Part shown: positions 55,910 to 62,811 of the stretch, one piece after another | Position numbering within the stretch: position 1 is the first letter of the stretch | Layout of the letters: the number at the start of each line of letters is the position of its first letter | Assembly: GCF_025397995.1 (NCBI RefSeq) | Contig: NZ_CP104550.1 | Coordinates: 1,454,001 to 1,518,000 of the forward strand | Source of the DNA: Methanothermobacter wolfeii | Lineage (GTDB): Archaea; Methanobacteriota; Methanobacteria; Methanobacteriales; Methanothermobacteraceae | Length of the DNA stretch: 64,000 bases | Direction of reading: 5' to 3' | The notes under the pieces: model-generated | Databases searched by the model: none | Seen by the model: the letters and a program-made list of their open reading frames with translations, nothing else | What the model was told of the DNA's origin: nothing | Translations under genes and position numbers: made by a program

Positions 55910-57365
55910 TTTCCCACTCCTCCTTAATTCTTAAATAGGTCTTATGGCTTATCTGTTTGATTGATTGAGGGTATGGTTCCCCGACTTTTGATAACGGAAA
56001 TTCGTTAAAACAGCCAATGAATATAAATGAAATTGCCTGACCTTGCACAAAATTTTTAAGGTCTTCTTCTTCATAGAATACTGCTCTTTTCCATACATAA
56101 TTCCTTAGATTTTCTAAATTATCAAAATCTCGCTTAACATCCACAACAACCCCGACACATGAAATCGTTTTTTTCCTCGATTTGTAAAAAATTAATATAT
56201 CCCCTGGGGCCAATTTTTTTATCTTAGAGTTAGAAAGATATATTTTTTTTATGGAATTGCCTTCAACAAGAAAACTGTATGTTTCTAATAATGAAGTTTG
56301 TCTATTATAAGTCTCAATAAATAATTTATCGTGGTACTCCCCTTTTATCGGGACCAAAAATTTTTTAACATCTGGACCATCATAAAATTTTGGATAACAT
56401 TTTTTAATTTCTGCTGTAGATACTGGTTTACCCTCAGTGATCAATGACTTAAGAAAAACATCCTCAGGTTGGGGATTACCATACCTTTTTTTAGATCCTA
56501 CTTTCTCGAATCCATATTCGGATATCAACTTAACAAGATAGTCATCTTCTTTAGTGTAGTGAGTCAAATAAACTTCTTCGAAATTGTTTTTCAAGGCATA
56601 ATGCAATGACCAACGAATAAAGAATTCCCCTACTTTATACCCTGTTTCTGTTACAATTAAAGTTGAGAGCTTCAATCTTCTTTTTAGTGGTAACTGGTCA
56701 TTATCTAGAGGTATTGGTTCCTCCTCTTCTTTATAAATTAGTAAAGCCCCATAAGATCCATCGTCTTTTTCATAGAATAGAACATCCCTACCTTCTCTCT
56801 TTATTTTCTTAAGCCAGTCATCAAAATCTGGATACTCTTTTCGCAGGCCATCAAAAATTTTATCTTCAAAATTTAACATGTTCGCTTTAGTCTGCTTAAT
56901 AAGAGGAGGGGTTTTTGGGGGTTTAAAGTCTAGGATGTCTAACGCCTTTTTAACACTCAAGAGCCTATCTTCTAGGTTGAAAAGAGCGGCTTTTCCCAAA
57001 AGGCGTTGATCTTCAGTTATTAAAAGGTCAACATGATCCTTTGACAGCAAATAAAGTAATGAAATATCAACATAGTCATTATCTTTAAGTTTATTAAGAT
57101 CTTTACCTAACTTCTCACAAAACTCTTCATCTTCTTCAAATCTTGGCGGATCTCTAATGATTGTATAGGTTTCAATTTTGGAGAGAACAATTTTTCGACG
57201 TTTTTCATTCTTATCTTTGTGGAGCTCCTTTATAGAAAGAGGGTGAACGACGATTTCGAAGCCTTTCCTTTTATTTATAAGCTTTAAAAGTCTTTGCAGA
57301 TCCCTCCCAAGAACTTTCTGATCTTCCCTGTAAATCAAAATATTAGTGTCCACAAGGATTTTCAT
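55887..57365 (-). CDS. PIN-GNAT-PUA-like multidomain protein
   Basis: A 492-residue protein: N-terminal PIN nuclease domain (ILVDTNILIYRED, VDLLITEDQRLLGKA) with acidic residues for metal, a middle GNAT acetyltransferase domain (about 195-300, with VGEFFIRWSLHYALKNNFEEVYLTHY and LVKLISEYGFEKVG), and a C-terminal PUA/EVE-like domain (KLAPGDILIFYKSRKKTISCVGVVV). GGGGTGA precedes the ATG. PIN plus GNAT is toxin-like; the PUA end suggests RNA or modified-base binding. Base composition is A+T-rich. Confidence 0.72.
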   Translation of the reverse strand: MKILVDTNILIYREDQKVLGRDLQRLLKLINKRKGFEIVVHPLSIKELHKDKNEKRRKIVLSKIETYTIIRDPPRFEEDEEFCEKLGKDLNKLKDNDYVDISLLYLLSKDHVDLLITEDQRLLGKAALFNLEDRLLSVKKALDILDFKPPKTPPLIKQTKANMLNFEDKIFDGLRKEYPDFDDWLKKIKREGRDVLFYEKDDGSYGALLIYKEEEEPIPLDNDQLPLKRRLKLSTLIVTETGYKVGEFFIRWSLHYALKNNFEEVYLTHYTKEDDYLVKLISEYGFEKVGSKKRYGNPQPEDVFLKSLITEGKPVSTAEIKKCYPKFYDGPDVKKFLVPIKGEYHDKLFIETYNRQTSLLETYSFLVEGNSIKKIYLSNSKIKKLAPGDILIFYKSRKKTISCVGVVVDVKRDFDNLENLRNYVWKRAVFYEEEDLKNFVQGQAISFIFIGCFNEFPLSKVGEPYPQSIKQISHKTYLRIKEEWENESFTFS

Positions 57366-57376
57366 AATTTCACCCC

Positions 57377-57700
57377 TTAAATTAGAATGAGGGGTGATTC
57401 CTTAACGGGGTGTACCTTAATTTTATTGGGTCTATTAAAAGAATTCTCAACAGCATCTAACATTCTCTCTATTGAAGGCTTCTGGTTCTTTTCGATGATA
57501 TTTTTTGTTGATCTTGATTTCTGTGTGAGATATTCATGAGCAAATGATCTGCTCATAAATTCCACGCCTTTGAAATCTAATTCCACATTTTCCACTTCTA
57601 ATTTATTTATTTCCTTAAAGAGATAAACTGCAGAATCCCTAAAACCTAGAGTCTTATTAATAAAATTCTTTATTATTATTCTCTCAGTTTTATTTTCCAT
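57377..57700 (-). CDS. STAS-like DUF4325 protein
   Basis: The 107-residue sequence (IIKNFINKTLGFRDSAVYLFKEI; VELDFKGVEFMSRSFAHEYLTQK) matches DUF4325, a STAS-like fold like anti-sigma-factor antagonists. Such proteins are usually next to HATPases, as here, and likely bind them in an ATP-dependent switch. GGAGG precedes the ATG. Confidence 0.75.
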   Translation of the reverse strand: MENKTERIIIKNFINKTLGFRDSAVYLFKEINKLEVENVELDFKGVEFMSRSFAHEYLTQKSRSTKNIIEKNQKPSIERMLDAVENSFNRPNKIKVHPVKESPLILI

Positions 57701-57749
57701 ACTTCCAACCTCCCTAACTTATCTCATGATATAACCTCTCCTAAATATA

Positions 57750-58508
57750 TTATATATAATCATATATATTGATTGTAGTTTTATATACTCGGAGACTGAC
57801 TAGGGTTCCTTGGAATTCATTGGGCTTCCTGAGAAGGTAGTTTTCGGATGTCTCTTGAGAGTTATAAAAAACTCCCCTTCGGGATACCACTAACATTTCC
57901 CCACCATTATCTTTAAAAATGTGAAGTATACTATTAAGACCATAACCTCTCTCATGAATATCTTTAGTAGATACTCCATTCATAGCTTTAGTTATAGCAT
58001 CTGAATCATCCTCAAATGGGTAGTCATGTTTCTCAAAATTCCCAGGGATACTTATACCATCATCAAGGAAACATATTTCCATAAAACCTTTTTTAGGATA
58101 CTTTTGAGCTAGTATATAACTTGAATTGAACTTAGAGTGCTGATAAATGTTATCAGTTAATTCACAAAGTAAGTATGACAGAGCATTTTTCCCCCCATAA
58201 TCTTCATCTAACATATCATGCAAATAATCTAAAATCTCTTCAGACTTATCATTTGTTAATTGGACAAAGGGGAGATAAGTACTTCCTTTGATAACTTTCC
58301 CTTTCTCCATAATTTTTAAATACTTACTTATTTCAGGACTCGCTCTACATTTAAATGAGAATTCTTGTTTTAAATGGAAAACCGGGAGAAGGGTTGTTGG
58401 ATAAACCCATGACAACTGCATTAAATTTAGTTCCCCGTTTTTAAAAGTTTGGGAAGCTATTTCACAATATTTAACATAATTTTCAACTAAGGTAGGGTCT
58501 CTCATCAT
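57750..58508 (-). CDS. HATPase-domain regulator
   Basis: 252 residues with a GHKL ATP-binding domain in the C-terminal half: N box LCELTDNIYQHSKF, G1 box CFLDDGISIPG, G2 box RGYGLNSILHIF. No kinase dimerisation domain is present, so it looks like an anti-sigma-type ATPase or sensor. A TATA-like TTAGTATATG about 30 bases upstream gives the island its own promoter. Paired with the STAS-like gene. Confidence 0.75.
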   Translation of the reverse strand: MMRDPTLVENYVKYCEIASQTFKNGELNLMQLSWVYPTTLLPVFHLKQEFSFKCRASPEISKYLKIMEKGKVIKGSTYLPFVQLTNDKSEEILDYLHDMLDEDYGGKNALSYLLCELTDNIYQHSKFNSSYILAQKYPKKGFMEICFLDDGISIPGNFEKHDYPFEDDSDAITKAMNGVSTKDIHERGYGLNSILHIFKDNGGEMLVVSRRGVFYNSQETSENYLLRKPNEFQGTLVSLRVYKTTINIYDYI

Positions 58509-58529
58509 AGTGTATATTATGAAGATTAC

Positions 58530-58545
58530 ATATACTAATTTTTAT
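58530..58545 (-). promoter_or_regulatory. Candidate promoter of the cargo island
   Basis: On the minus strand TTAGTATATG lies 25-35 bases before the HATPase start, the spacing for a leaderless archaeal transcript. It is A+T-rich and distinct from the repeats upstream. Confidence 0.4.
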
Positions 58546-58620
58546 CTATTACTACATCACTTTTAATATTGATGTTTAACACACTAACTCCTTTTATTGC
58601 ATATACAAAGAAAAAAAGAT

Positions 58621-58995
58621 GTATGTACATCGGCGAAGGTATCCCTGGGGAGCTTTGTACAGTCGACTGTACATGCCCTGTACAGCTGTATGTACATGAT
58701 GTGCTGGGGGTACTCTCGTCAATGTATGTACAAAGAGAAAAAGATGTATGTACATCGGCGAAGGTATCCCTGGGGAGCTTTGTACAGTCGACTGTACATG
58801 CCCTGTACAGCTGTATGTACATGATGTGCTGGGGGTACTCTCGTCAATGTATGTACAAAGAGAAAAAGATGTATGTACATCGGCGAAGGTATCCCTGGGG
58901 AGCTTTGTACAGTCGACTGTACATGCCCTGTACAGCTGTATGTACATGATGTGCTGGGGGTACTCTCGTCAATGTATGTACAAAGAGAAAAAGAT
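58621..58995. repeat. Three perfect 125-bp tandem repeats with TGTACA sites
   Basis: Identical units at 58,621-58,745, 58,746-58,870 and 58,871-58,995, with partial flanks on both sides. Each has six TGTACA sites, one pair forming the perfect palindrome TGTACAGTCGACTGTACA. I recall a 125-bp element called DR1 in psiM1/psiM2, where recombination between copies made a deletion. The array looks like iterons or a centromere. The next two genes encode ribbon-helix-helix-like proteins that might bind it. Confidence 0.92.
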
Positions 58996-59015
58996 GTATG
59001 TACAAATAGATAAAT

Positions 59016-59480
59016 TTATAAGGAGACTCCCATATCTAAAAGTAACCTTAAAATCTCCTCTTCAGGAGCCCCATAGATCCTACTAGCAACCTCTATCAGA
59101 TCCTCACCACGATCATTAACAACCTCACTGGGGGAAACCATACCCTCTCTCTCCTCAAGTCTCTCCATAACAAACCTTGCAGCTTCCCTCACCTCCCTCA
59201 TGGGTTCATCAACAGGCTCAGAAAACCTCTCTAACTCTCTTTTCAATCGATCCTCTTCCATATTCAATCTTTCCAATTCTTTCTCTAATTCAATCTTCCT
59301 CTCAGATATCTCATCTAACTCTTCCCTGAGTGCTTTCAGATATAACTCTGGGATTATACCCTTATTCTTCCTGAGTAACCTTGCAAAATATTCGATGGCA
59401 TCAGCATAGGTGTACCTGCTTTTCTTAATAGTCTCCTTATCAACCCTTGAAACCCTGACATTTATTCGCGCGGTTTTCAT
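59016..59480 (-). CDS. RHH-like coiled-coil protein
   Basis: 154 residues: N-terminal ribbon-helix-helix-like segment (ARINVRVSRVDKETIKKSRYTYADAIEYFARLL), a coiled coil (ELDEISERKIELEKELERLNMEEDRLKRELERF) and a C-terminal small domain. Overlaps the next gene by four bases. Directly beside the TGTACA repeats, so a repeat-binding role is inferred. Confidence 0.6.
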   Translation of the reverse strand: MKTARINVRVSRVDKETIKKSRYTYADAIEYFARLLRKNKGIIPELYLKALREELDEISERKIELEKELERLNMEEDRLKRELERFSEPVDEPMREVREAARFVMERLEEREGMVSPSEVVNDRGEDLIEVASRIYGAPEEEILRLLLDMGVSL

Positions 59481-59761
59481 GGTGCTTCACTGTTTAAGAC
59501 CCCTTTTAGCCTATTTTTCTCATGATATTCCCTTAATTTCTCCTTACTCTTCCTTTCATCCTCATCGTACTCTGACGCCATCCTTCTGAGGACTTCTCCC
59601 ACAGGAATCTGTCGCATCAGTGAATAGATGCTCATTGTCTCCCTGAAGTAGTAGTTCATCTGGTTCATGAATAACTGCATGACCCTATCCAAGTCAACAT
59701 CATTCTCCATGAAGAACTTGTATAGTTCATCGTCTACTCTTAAAGTCACTTTAACCTCCAA
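59477..59761 (-). CDS. RHH-like small protein
   Basis: 94 residues starting at TTG (MEVKVTLRVDDELYKFFMENDVDLDRV), a strand-helix-helix pattern as in ribbon-helix-helix repressors, with a charged end. No other start fits. Coupled to the 154-aa gene. A DNA-binding partner of the repeat array is possible. Confidence 0.55.
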   Translation of the reverse strand: MEVKVTLRVDDELYKFFMENDVDLDRVMQLFMNQMNYYFRETMSIYSLMRQIPVGEVLRRMASEYDEDERKSKEKLREYHEKNRLKGVLNSEAP

Positions 59762-59763
59762 GA

Positions 59764-59997
59764 CTATTGGCCCCCCTCGTCATCTAATAATTTCTTTAGT
59801 GACATTATTGTAACAGCCACCAATGTCTCTGACTCCCTTATACTTGTACCTTTAATTGTGGCCTCTAAGGCGATTAGAAGCGCTTCCAACCCAATTAATG
59901 GATGCGCCCCCTCATCACGGAATAACCTCACAGTCTTAAGAGCTAATTCTTTACTTTCCTCAAAGGCTTCCTCGGTCAATATAAACTTGTCATCCAT
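59764..59997 (-). CDS. Small early protein
   Basis: Not recognised. 77 residues, helical by eye (EEAFEESKELALKTVRLFRDEG; LIGLEALLIALEATI), acidic. In the early operon, two bases before the next gene. Function unknown. Confidence 0.55.
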   Translation of the reverse strand: MDDKFILTEEAFEESKELALKTVRLFRDEGAHPLIGLEALLIALEATIKGTSIRESETLVAVTIMSLKKLLDDEGGQ

Positions 59998-59999
59998 TA

Positions 60000-60242
60000 C
60001 TACGCCTCCAATGTGTACACCCTAACTGGTTTCCCATACTTATTCACTGTTATACCCGTAGTTGCCGCCACCCTACGCGTGTAGATTGTGACAGCCTGCC
60101 GGGTTACATCATAATTCCTTCCGAATTCATAGTTGTGAAGGAGTAGCCTGTGCAACTCCTCCACACTCAACTCCCCATATTCTCTGAGTAATTCTTTTAT
60201 GGCCTTCTGGAGATCTCGCCTTCCGCAGATCCTCCTCTGCAT
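60000..60242 (-). CDS. Winged-helix-like early protein
   Basis: 80 residues with a helix-turn-helix-like middle (DLQKAIKELLREYGELSVEELHRLL, VTRQAVTIYTRRVAATTGITV). The ATG of MQRRICG after GAAGAAGG is chosen. It overlaps the 45-aa gene before it. Probably a DNA-binding regulator; not a named family. Confidence 0.55.
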   Translation of the reverse strand: MQRRICGRRDLQKAIKELLREYGELSVEELHRLLLHNYEFGRNYDVTRQAVTIYTRRVAATTGITVNKYGKPVRVYTLEA

Positions 60243-60334
60243 CCTTCTTCCCCCCATCTATGGGCCCATCTGATGAGTTTACTCCATGCTTCCATAGCAC
60301 TCTGGAGTTCTTCCTCATCAACGTTTCCTCTCAT
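60197..60334 (-). CDS. 45-aa early protein
   Basis: Starts with ATG overlapping the SWIM gene stop (ATGA) after GGGGGTGA, encoding MRGNVDEEELQSAMEAWSKL and an Arg/Gly-rich end. The overlap and strong ribosome site support it. Its end overlaps the next gene's start. Function unknown. Confidence 0.5.
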   Translation of the reverse strand: MRGNVDEEELQSAMEAWSKLIRWAHRWGEEGCRGGSAEGEISRRP

Positions 60335-60798
60335 CCTTTCACCCCCAGGGTGGTTTGATCAGCGGGGATCCTTTCTTCATGGATCTGGCTTTTGGGGAGC
60401 CAGTAAGACTCCCCTTTGGGTGTTCTTAGCAGTATGGCCTTGGGTGTTTCATGTTCTATTGTTCCTGTCACTCTTTCTCTGCTGAGTCCTTTTTCTTCAG
60501 CAAGCCAAGCAGGCACTTTGAATGTGCGCATGCATTCATGGTCACCGTATTCTTCATATGATTCGTTGAGTATGTGCTGCAGGACTGCCCAGCAATGTTT
60601 GCAGATATATGAACCCTCATCGCCATGACGGTACTGGTAATCAGGGCATTCGCATCGTATCATGTTATCCAGTACTGTGACAAGGTATTCCCCATTCTCT
60701 GACCGGGTGATGAATGGTAGTAATGCATCATCCCCAGGTAGAGGTTCGACTTGGATGTTCTGCGCCTTCCGCAGCCTCCGTAGGTGTTCTCCTGCCAT
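60331..60798 (-). CDS. SWIM zinc-finger protein
   Basis: The CECPDYQY...YICKHCWAV motif (CxC...CxH) is the SWIM zinc finger, here in a 155-residue protein with a second alpha/beta region. SWIM proteins bind DNA or proteins, often in recombination. Its start overlaps the RHH stop by one base. Early operon. Confidence 0.78.
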   Translation of the reverse strand: MAGEHLRRLRKAQNIQVEPLPGDDALLPFITRSENGEYLVTVLDNMIRCECPDYQYRHGDEGSYICKHCWAVLQHILNESYEEYGDHECMRTFKVPAWLAEEKGLSRERVTGTIEHETPKAILLRTPKGESYWLPKSQIHEERIPADQTTLGVKG

Positions 60799-60983
60799 CA
60801 GCGCATCCTCCTCTCAAGGTATTCTCTCTCGATGTTCACATAGTCCAAGTAATAGAGGATGGCGTCATTGATGATTTCATTCATGGATAGTTTCACTCCT
60901 TCGTTCTGTGCTGTTATCACAATGTCTTTCAGGTAAGTGTACACTCCTTCAGGGAGCATTATGCTGGTCCTGACTCTATCCAT
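60798..60983 (-). CDS. Ribbon-helix-helix protein
   Basis: 61 residues, RVRTSIMLPEGVYTYLKDIV followed by LSMNEIINDAILYYLDYV: a typical ribbon-helix-helix DNA-binding domain, probably a dimeric repressor. Starts within the stop of the SSB-like gene (TAATG). Confidence 0.75.
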   Translation of the reverse strand: MDRVRTSIMLPEGVYTYLKDIVITAQNEGVKLSMNEIINDAILYYLDYVNIEREYLERRMR

Positions 60984-61507
60984 TAGTTCACCCCTAGTTC
61001 TTCCTTGATTTTGAGGTACTCTGATTCTGTGACACCACCCTCACCATAGACTTCATCAAGCTTTTCCAGCACATTCTTTAGTGTTGTCGTCCCTTTGTCG
61101 GCGCGGGTTAACATGATAAGTGCCTGGATGCTTTTGTCCTGGAAGTCATTCTCATGGAGAACTCCTAACTGTGTGGTTTGATTGAGTCTTTTCACCTTCA
61201 CTGTGTAACTGTGGTATTCCGTACCATTCTGTGACTTTGCCTTTCCATTGTATGTGATCCAGACACCCCATCCTTCCTGTATCCTGTCAAAGTATTTCTC
61301 CAGGGCCTTGTGGCCTTTCACGTAGTATTCCCCGTCTGCTGTTTGGAGGGTCATGACTTTTAGGCTGCCGAGTTTTGTGTGTATCTCCTTGATGCCTTTG
61401 CAGATGCCACGTATACTTTCTCCCTCCATGGGGTTCCAGAACATTGCTGATTCGTTCAGGTCTTCCCATCCTTTATCATTCTCTAATTCCAGTAGCAGGT
61501 CATTCAA
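60983..61507 (-). CDS. OB-fold single-stranded DNA-binding-like protein
   Basis: 174 residues. Residues about 25-115 show an OB-like pattern (EGESIRGICKGIKEIHTKLGSLKVMTLQTADGEYYVKG and WGVWITYNGKAKSQNGTEYHSYTVKVKRL) as in viral ssDNA-binding proteins. The end is helical and acidic. It would protect viral DNA in replication. Assigned by pattern. Confidence 0.55.
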   Translation of the reverse strand: MNDLLLELENDKGWEDLNESAMFWNPMEGESIRGICKGIKEIHTKLGSLKVMTLQTADGEYYVKGHKALEKYFDRIQEGWGVWITYNGKAKSQNGTEYHSYTVKVKRLNQTTQLGVLHENDFQDKSIQALIMLTRADKGTTTLKNVLEKLDEVYGEGGVTESEYLKIKEELGVN

Positions 61508-61549
61508 TATTCACACCCCCTTTAAGAGTTTTTTCCATATCATCAACCC

Positions 61550-61666
61550 CTAACATCCAAGTGTGTGGTATGGTGCAACTTCAAGTGTCTTCATAAGTCC
61601 CATGAAAATAAAAAAGAGGAGTATTAGGAGGATGAGGATCACAGCCCTCATGTTCAGATCGGACAT
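61550..61666 (-). CDS. 38-aa single-span membrane peptide
   Basis: Starts with ATG at the stop of the 46-aa gene (TGATG) after GGGGGATG. The product is almost all one membrane helix (AVILILLILLFFIFMGL) with short polar ends. An early membrane peptide may block superinfection or tune host metabolism; function inferred. Confidence 0.45.
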   Translation of the reverse strand: MSDLNMRAVILILLILLFFIFMGLMKTLEVAPYHTLGC

Positions 61667-61806
61667 CACCATTCATCCCCCTTCTCAAGGTCTAGTTTTA
61701 GCCATTTCAGCACATCATCCACAGTCTTCCGGTACTTGTGTATATCGTCAATGTCTCTTGCTAGAAGGAGTCTGTTGTAAAGTTCCTTTTTGGTTAATGG
61801 CATCAT
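61666..61806 (-). CDS. 46-aa early protein
   Basis: Starts directly after the previous stop with GGAGGGGGAG upstream, encoding MMPLTKKELYNRLLLARDID and a charged end (LKWLKLDLEKGDEW). Strong ribosome site and tight coupling support it. Helical; function unknown. Confidence 0.55.
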   Translation of the reverse strand: MMPLTKKELYNRLLLARDIDDIHKYRKTVDDVLKWLKLDLEKGDEW

Positions 61807-62259
61807 TTACTCCCCCTCCATGAGTATTTCCCGGATTCTGTTGTACTCTTCCACTGATTCCTCATCCGTGTATGAGAGAATGTCAAGATAGCCGAGGTAA
61901 ATGTGTTCTTCGTCTATGGTGATGTCATTCTGTGTTTCCCCGAGGTCCCTTGTGAAGTCTTGTATGTGTGCTGTCTGCCCGGCGCTTTCAAGGATGTTCC
62001 AGGCCAGACTGGAGAGGTATCTTTCGAGGGCGCGGATGGCCTCGGGAGTGATTCTCGCGTTTCTCTTGTTGCGGATGCCGAGGATCTGGTCGTGGACCAT
62101 CTCCTCGAGTGGGGGTTTTCTGTTCATGATTTTCACGATGACTCTGTTGAGTTCATCGTATTCTTCCCAGGCCTTTCTTGCTTCTTCTTCTCGTCCTTCT
62201 TTTTTTAGTGCCTGGTATTTTCTCCAGGCTTTCTCTTTTTTTGAGAGGATTGGTTTCAT
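61807..62259 (-). CDS. Histone-fold-like early protein
   Basis: 150 residues. A basic N-terminus (KPILSKKEKAWRKYQALKKEG) precedes a pattern like an archaeal histone: a short helix (LEEMVHDQILGIRNK), RIT loop, a long helix (PEAIRALERYLSSLAWNILES), a longer second loop, DITIDEEHIYLGYLDIL as third helix. If right, it is a viral DNA-packing or anti-histone factor. First gene of the early operon, after GGAGTTGAT. The likeness is by eye only. Confidence 0.45.
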   Translation of the reverse strand: MKPILSKKEKAWRKYQALKKEGREEEARKAWEEYDELNRVIVKIMNRKPPLEEMVHDQILGIRNKRNARITPEAIRALERYLSSLAWNILESAGQTAHIQDFTRDLGETQNDITIDEEHIYLGYLDILSYTDEESVEEYNRIREILMEGE

Positions 62260-62316
62260 GTCTGATCAACTCCTTTTCCTTTAGTAGTATATTCTATCTC
62301 TTAGTATATATTTTTT

Positions 62317-62348
62317 TTGGTATATTGTTATTTTGGTATGTTGTTATT
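62317..62348. promoter_or_regulatory. Two abutting 16-bp direct repeats (operator)
   Basis: TTGGTATATTGTTATT and TTGGTATGTTGTTATT (15 of 16 equal) lie between the divergent early operon and the RHH gene. Tandem sites fit cooperative binding of RHH dimers and would control both promoters. Confidence 0.65.
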
Positions 62349-62357
62349 TGAGAGGAT

Positions 62358-62367
62358 AAATATATAA
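62358..62367 (+). promoter_or_regulatory. TATA box of the divergent RHH gene
   Basis: AAATATATAA ends 24 bases before the ATG at 62,391, so the mRNA is probably leaderless. It abuts the direct repeats. Confidence 0.55.
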
Positions 62368-62390
62368 GATATGCACACCGAGAATAAAAC

Positions 62391-62567
62391 ATGAAAGAAA
62401 ATGAAAAAATACATACAAGCATATACATAAACTCAAGAAAGTTCAAACTCTTCAAAGTAATAGCGATGCTCAAATATGAGAAAAGCCCAATGACCTCCGC
62501 CTGGGAGGAAGCCATCGATCTTTTCATAAAACACAACAAAGAATACTTAGAACACCTTGAAATGTAA
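62391..62567 (+). CDS. 58-aa ribbon-helix-helix regulator, candidate repressor
   Basis: The plus-strand gene encodes IHTSIYINSRKFKLFKVIAML then SAWEEAIDLFIKHNKEYLE, a strand-helix-helix RHH fold. It faces away from the early operon, across two tandem operators and two promoters, as lysogeny repressors do. Too short for most gene finders. No ribosome site; a leaderless start is likely. Confidence 0.65.
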   Translation: MKENEKIHTSIYINSRKFKLFKVIAMLKYEKSPMTSAWEEAIDLFIKHNKEYLEHLEM

Positions 62568-62580
62568 TCCATGATCAAAA

Positions 62581-62628
62581 GCCCCCCACAACTCAATGTC
62601 TGATCAACTCCAAAACAGTTAGGGGGGC
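62581..62628. terminator. Inverted repeat after the RHH gene
   Basis: GCCCCCC and GGGGGGC pair across a 34-base loop, 13 bases after the stop. It may end the RHH transcript. A TATATATA follows at 62,631-62,639. Confidence 0.35.
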
Positions 62629-62630
62629 AC

Positions 62631-62639
62631 CTATATATA
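62631..62639 (+). promoter_or_regulatory. TATA-like element before the structured region
   Basis: CTATATATA lies about 50 bases upstream of the hairpin at 62,683-62,745. A plus-strand start near 62,662 would give an RNA beginning just before that hairpin. TATATATA is nearly symmetrical, so direction is uncertain. Confidence 0.35.
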
Positions 62640-62682
62640 CAGCATGAATTCTACTATACATTGTATCCCCCTGGGATGCACC

Positions 62683-62745
62683 GCCTCAGGAGGGGGTCTT
62701 GTATTTTCTTGGTGGGCGTCAAGAATATACCCCCCATCCTGAGGC
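62683..62745. ncRNA. 63-nt three-tier hairpin, candidate small RNA or terminator
   Basis: GCCTCAGGA pairs with TCCTGAGGC, then GGGGG with CCCCC, then TCTTG with CAAGA around an inner loop. The stem is long and G+C-rich in an A+T-rich gap between the converging RHH and integrase genes. It could be a small RNA, a two-way terminator, or an integrase-binding site; the data do not decide. Confidence 0.4.
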
Positions 62746-62811
62746 TTAACTAATGATAATAAATATAAAATTAATAAGAATAGTGAAGGAGAGCATCAGA
62801 AAACTAAAGCA

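Noticed and set aside
58621-58995. CRISPR array
   Set aside because: The repeats are 125 bp, contiguous and identical, without spacers; no cas genes are present.
58569-59086. Long open frames on both strands through the 125-bp repeats
   Set aside because: They arise because the 125-bp unit has few stops; three out-of-phase repeated peptides are not credible proteins.
60127-60321. 64-codon frame overlapping the 45-aa and winged-helix genes
   Set aside because: It lacks a ribosome site and its sequence is unlike a folded protein; the 45-aa frame fits better.
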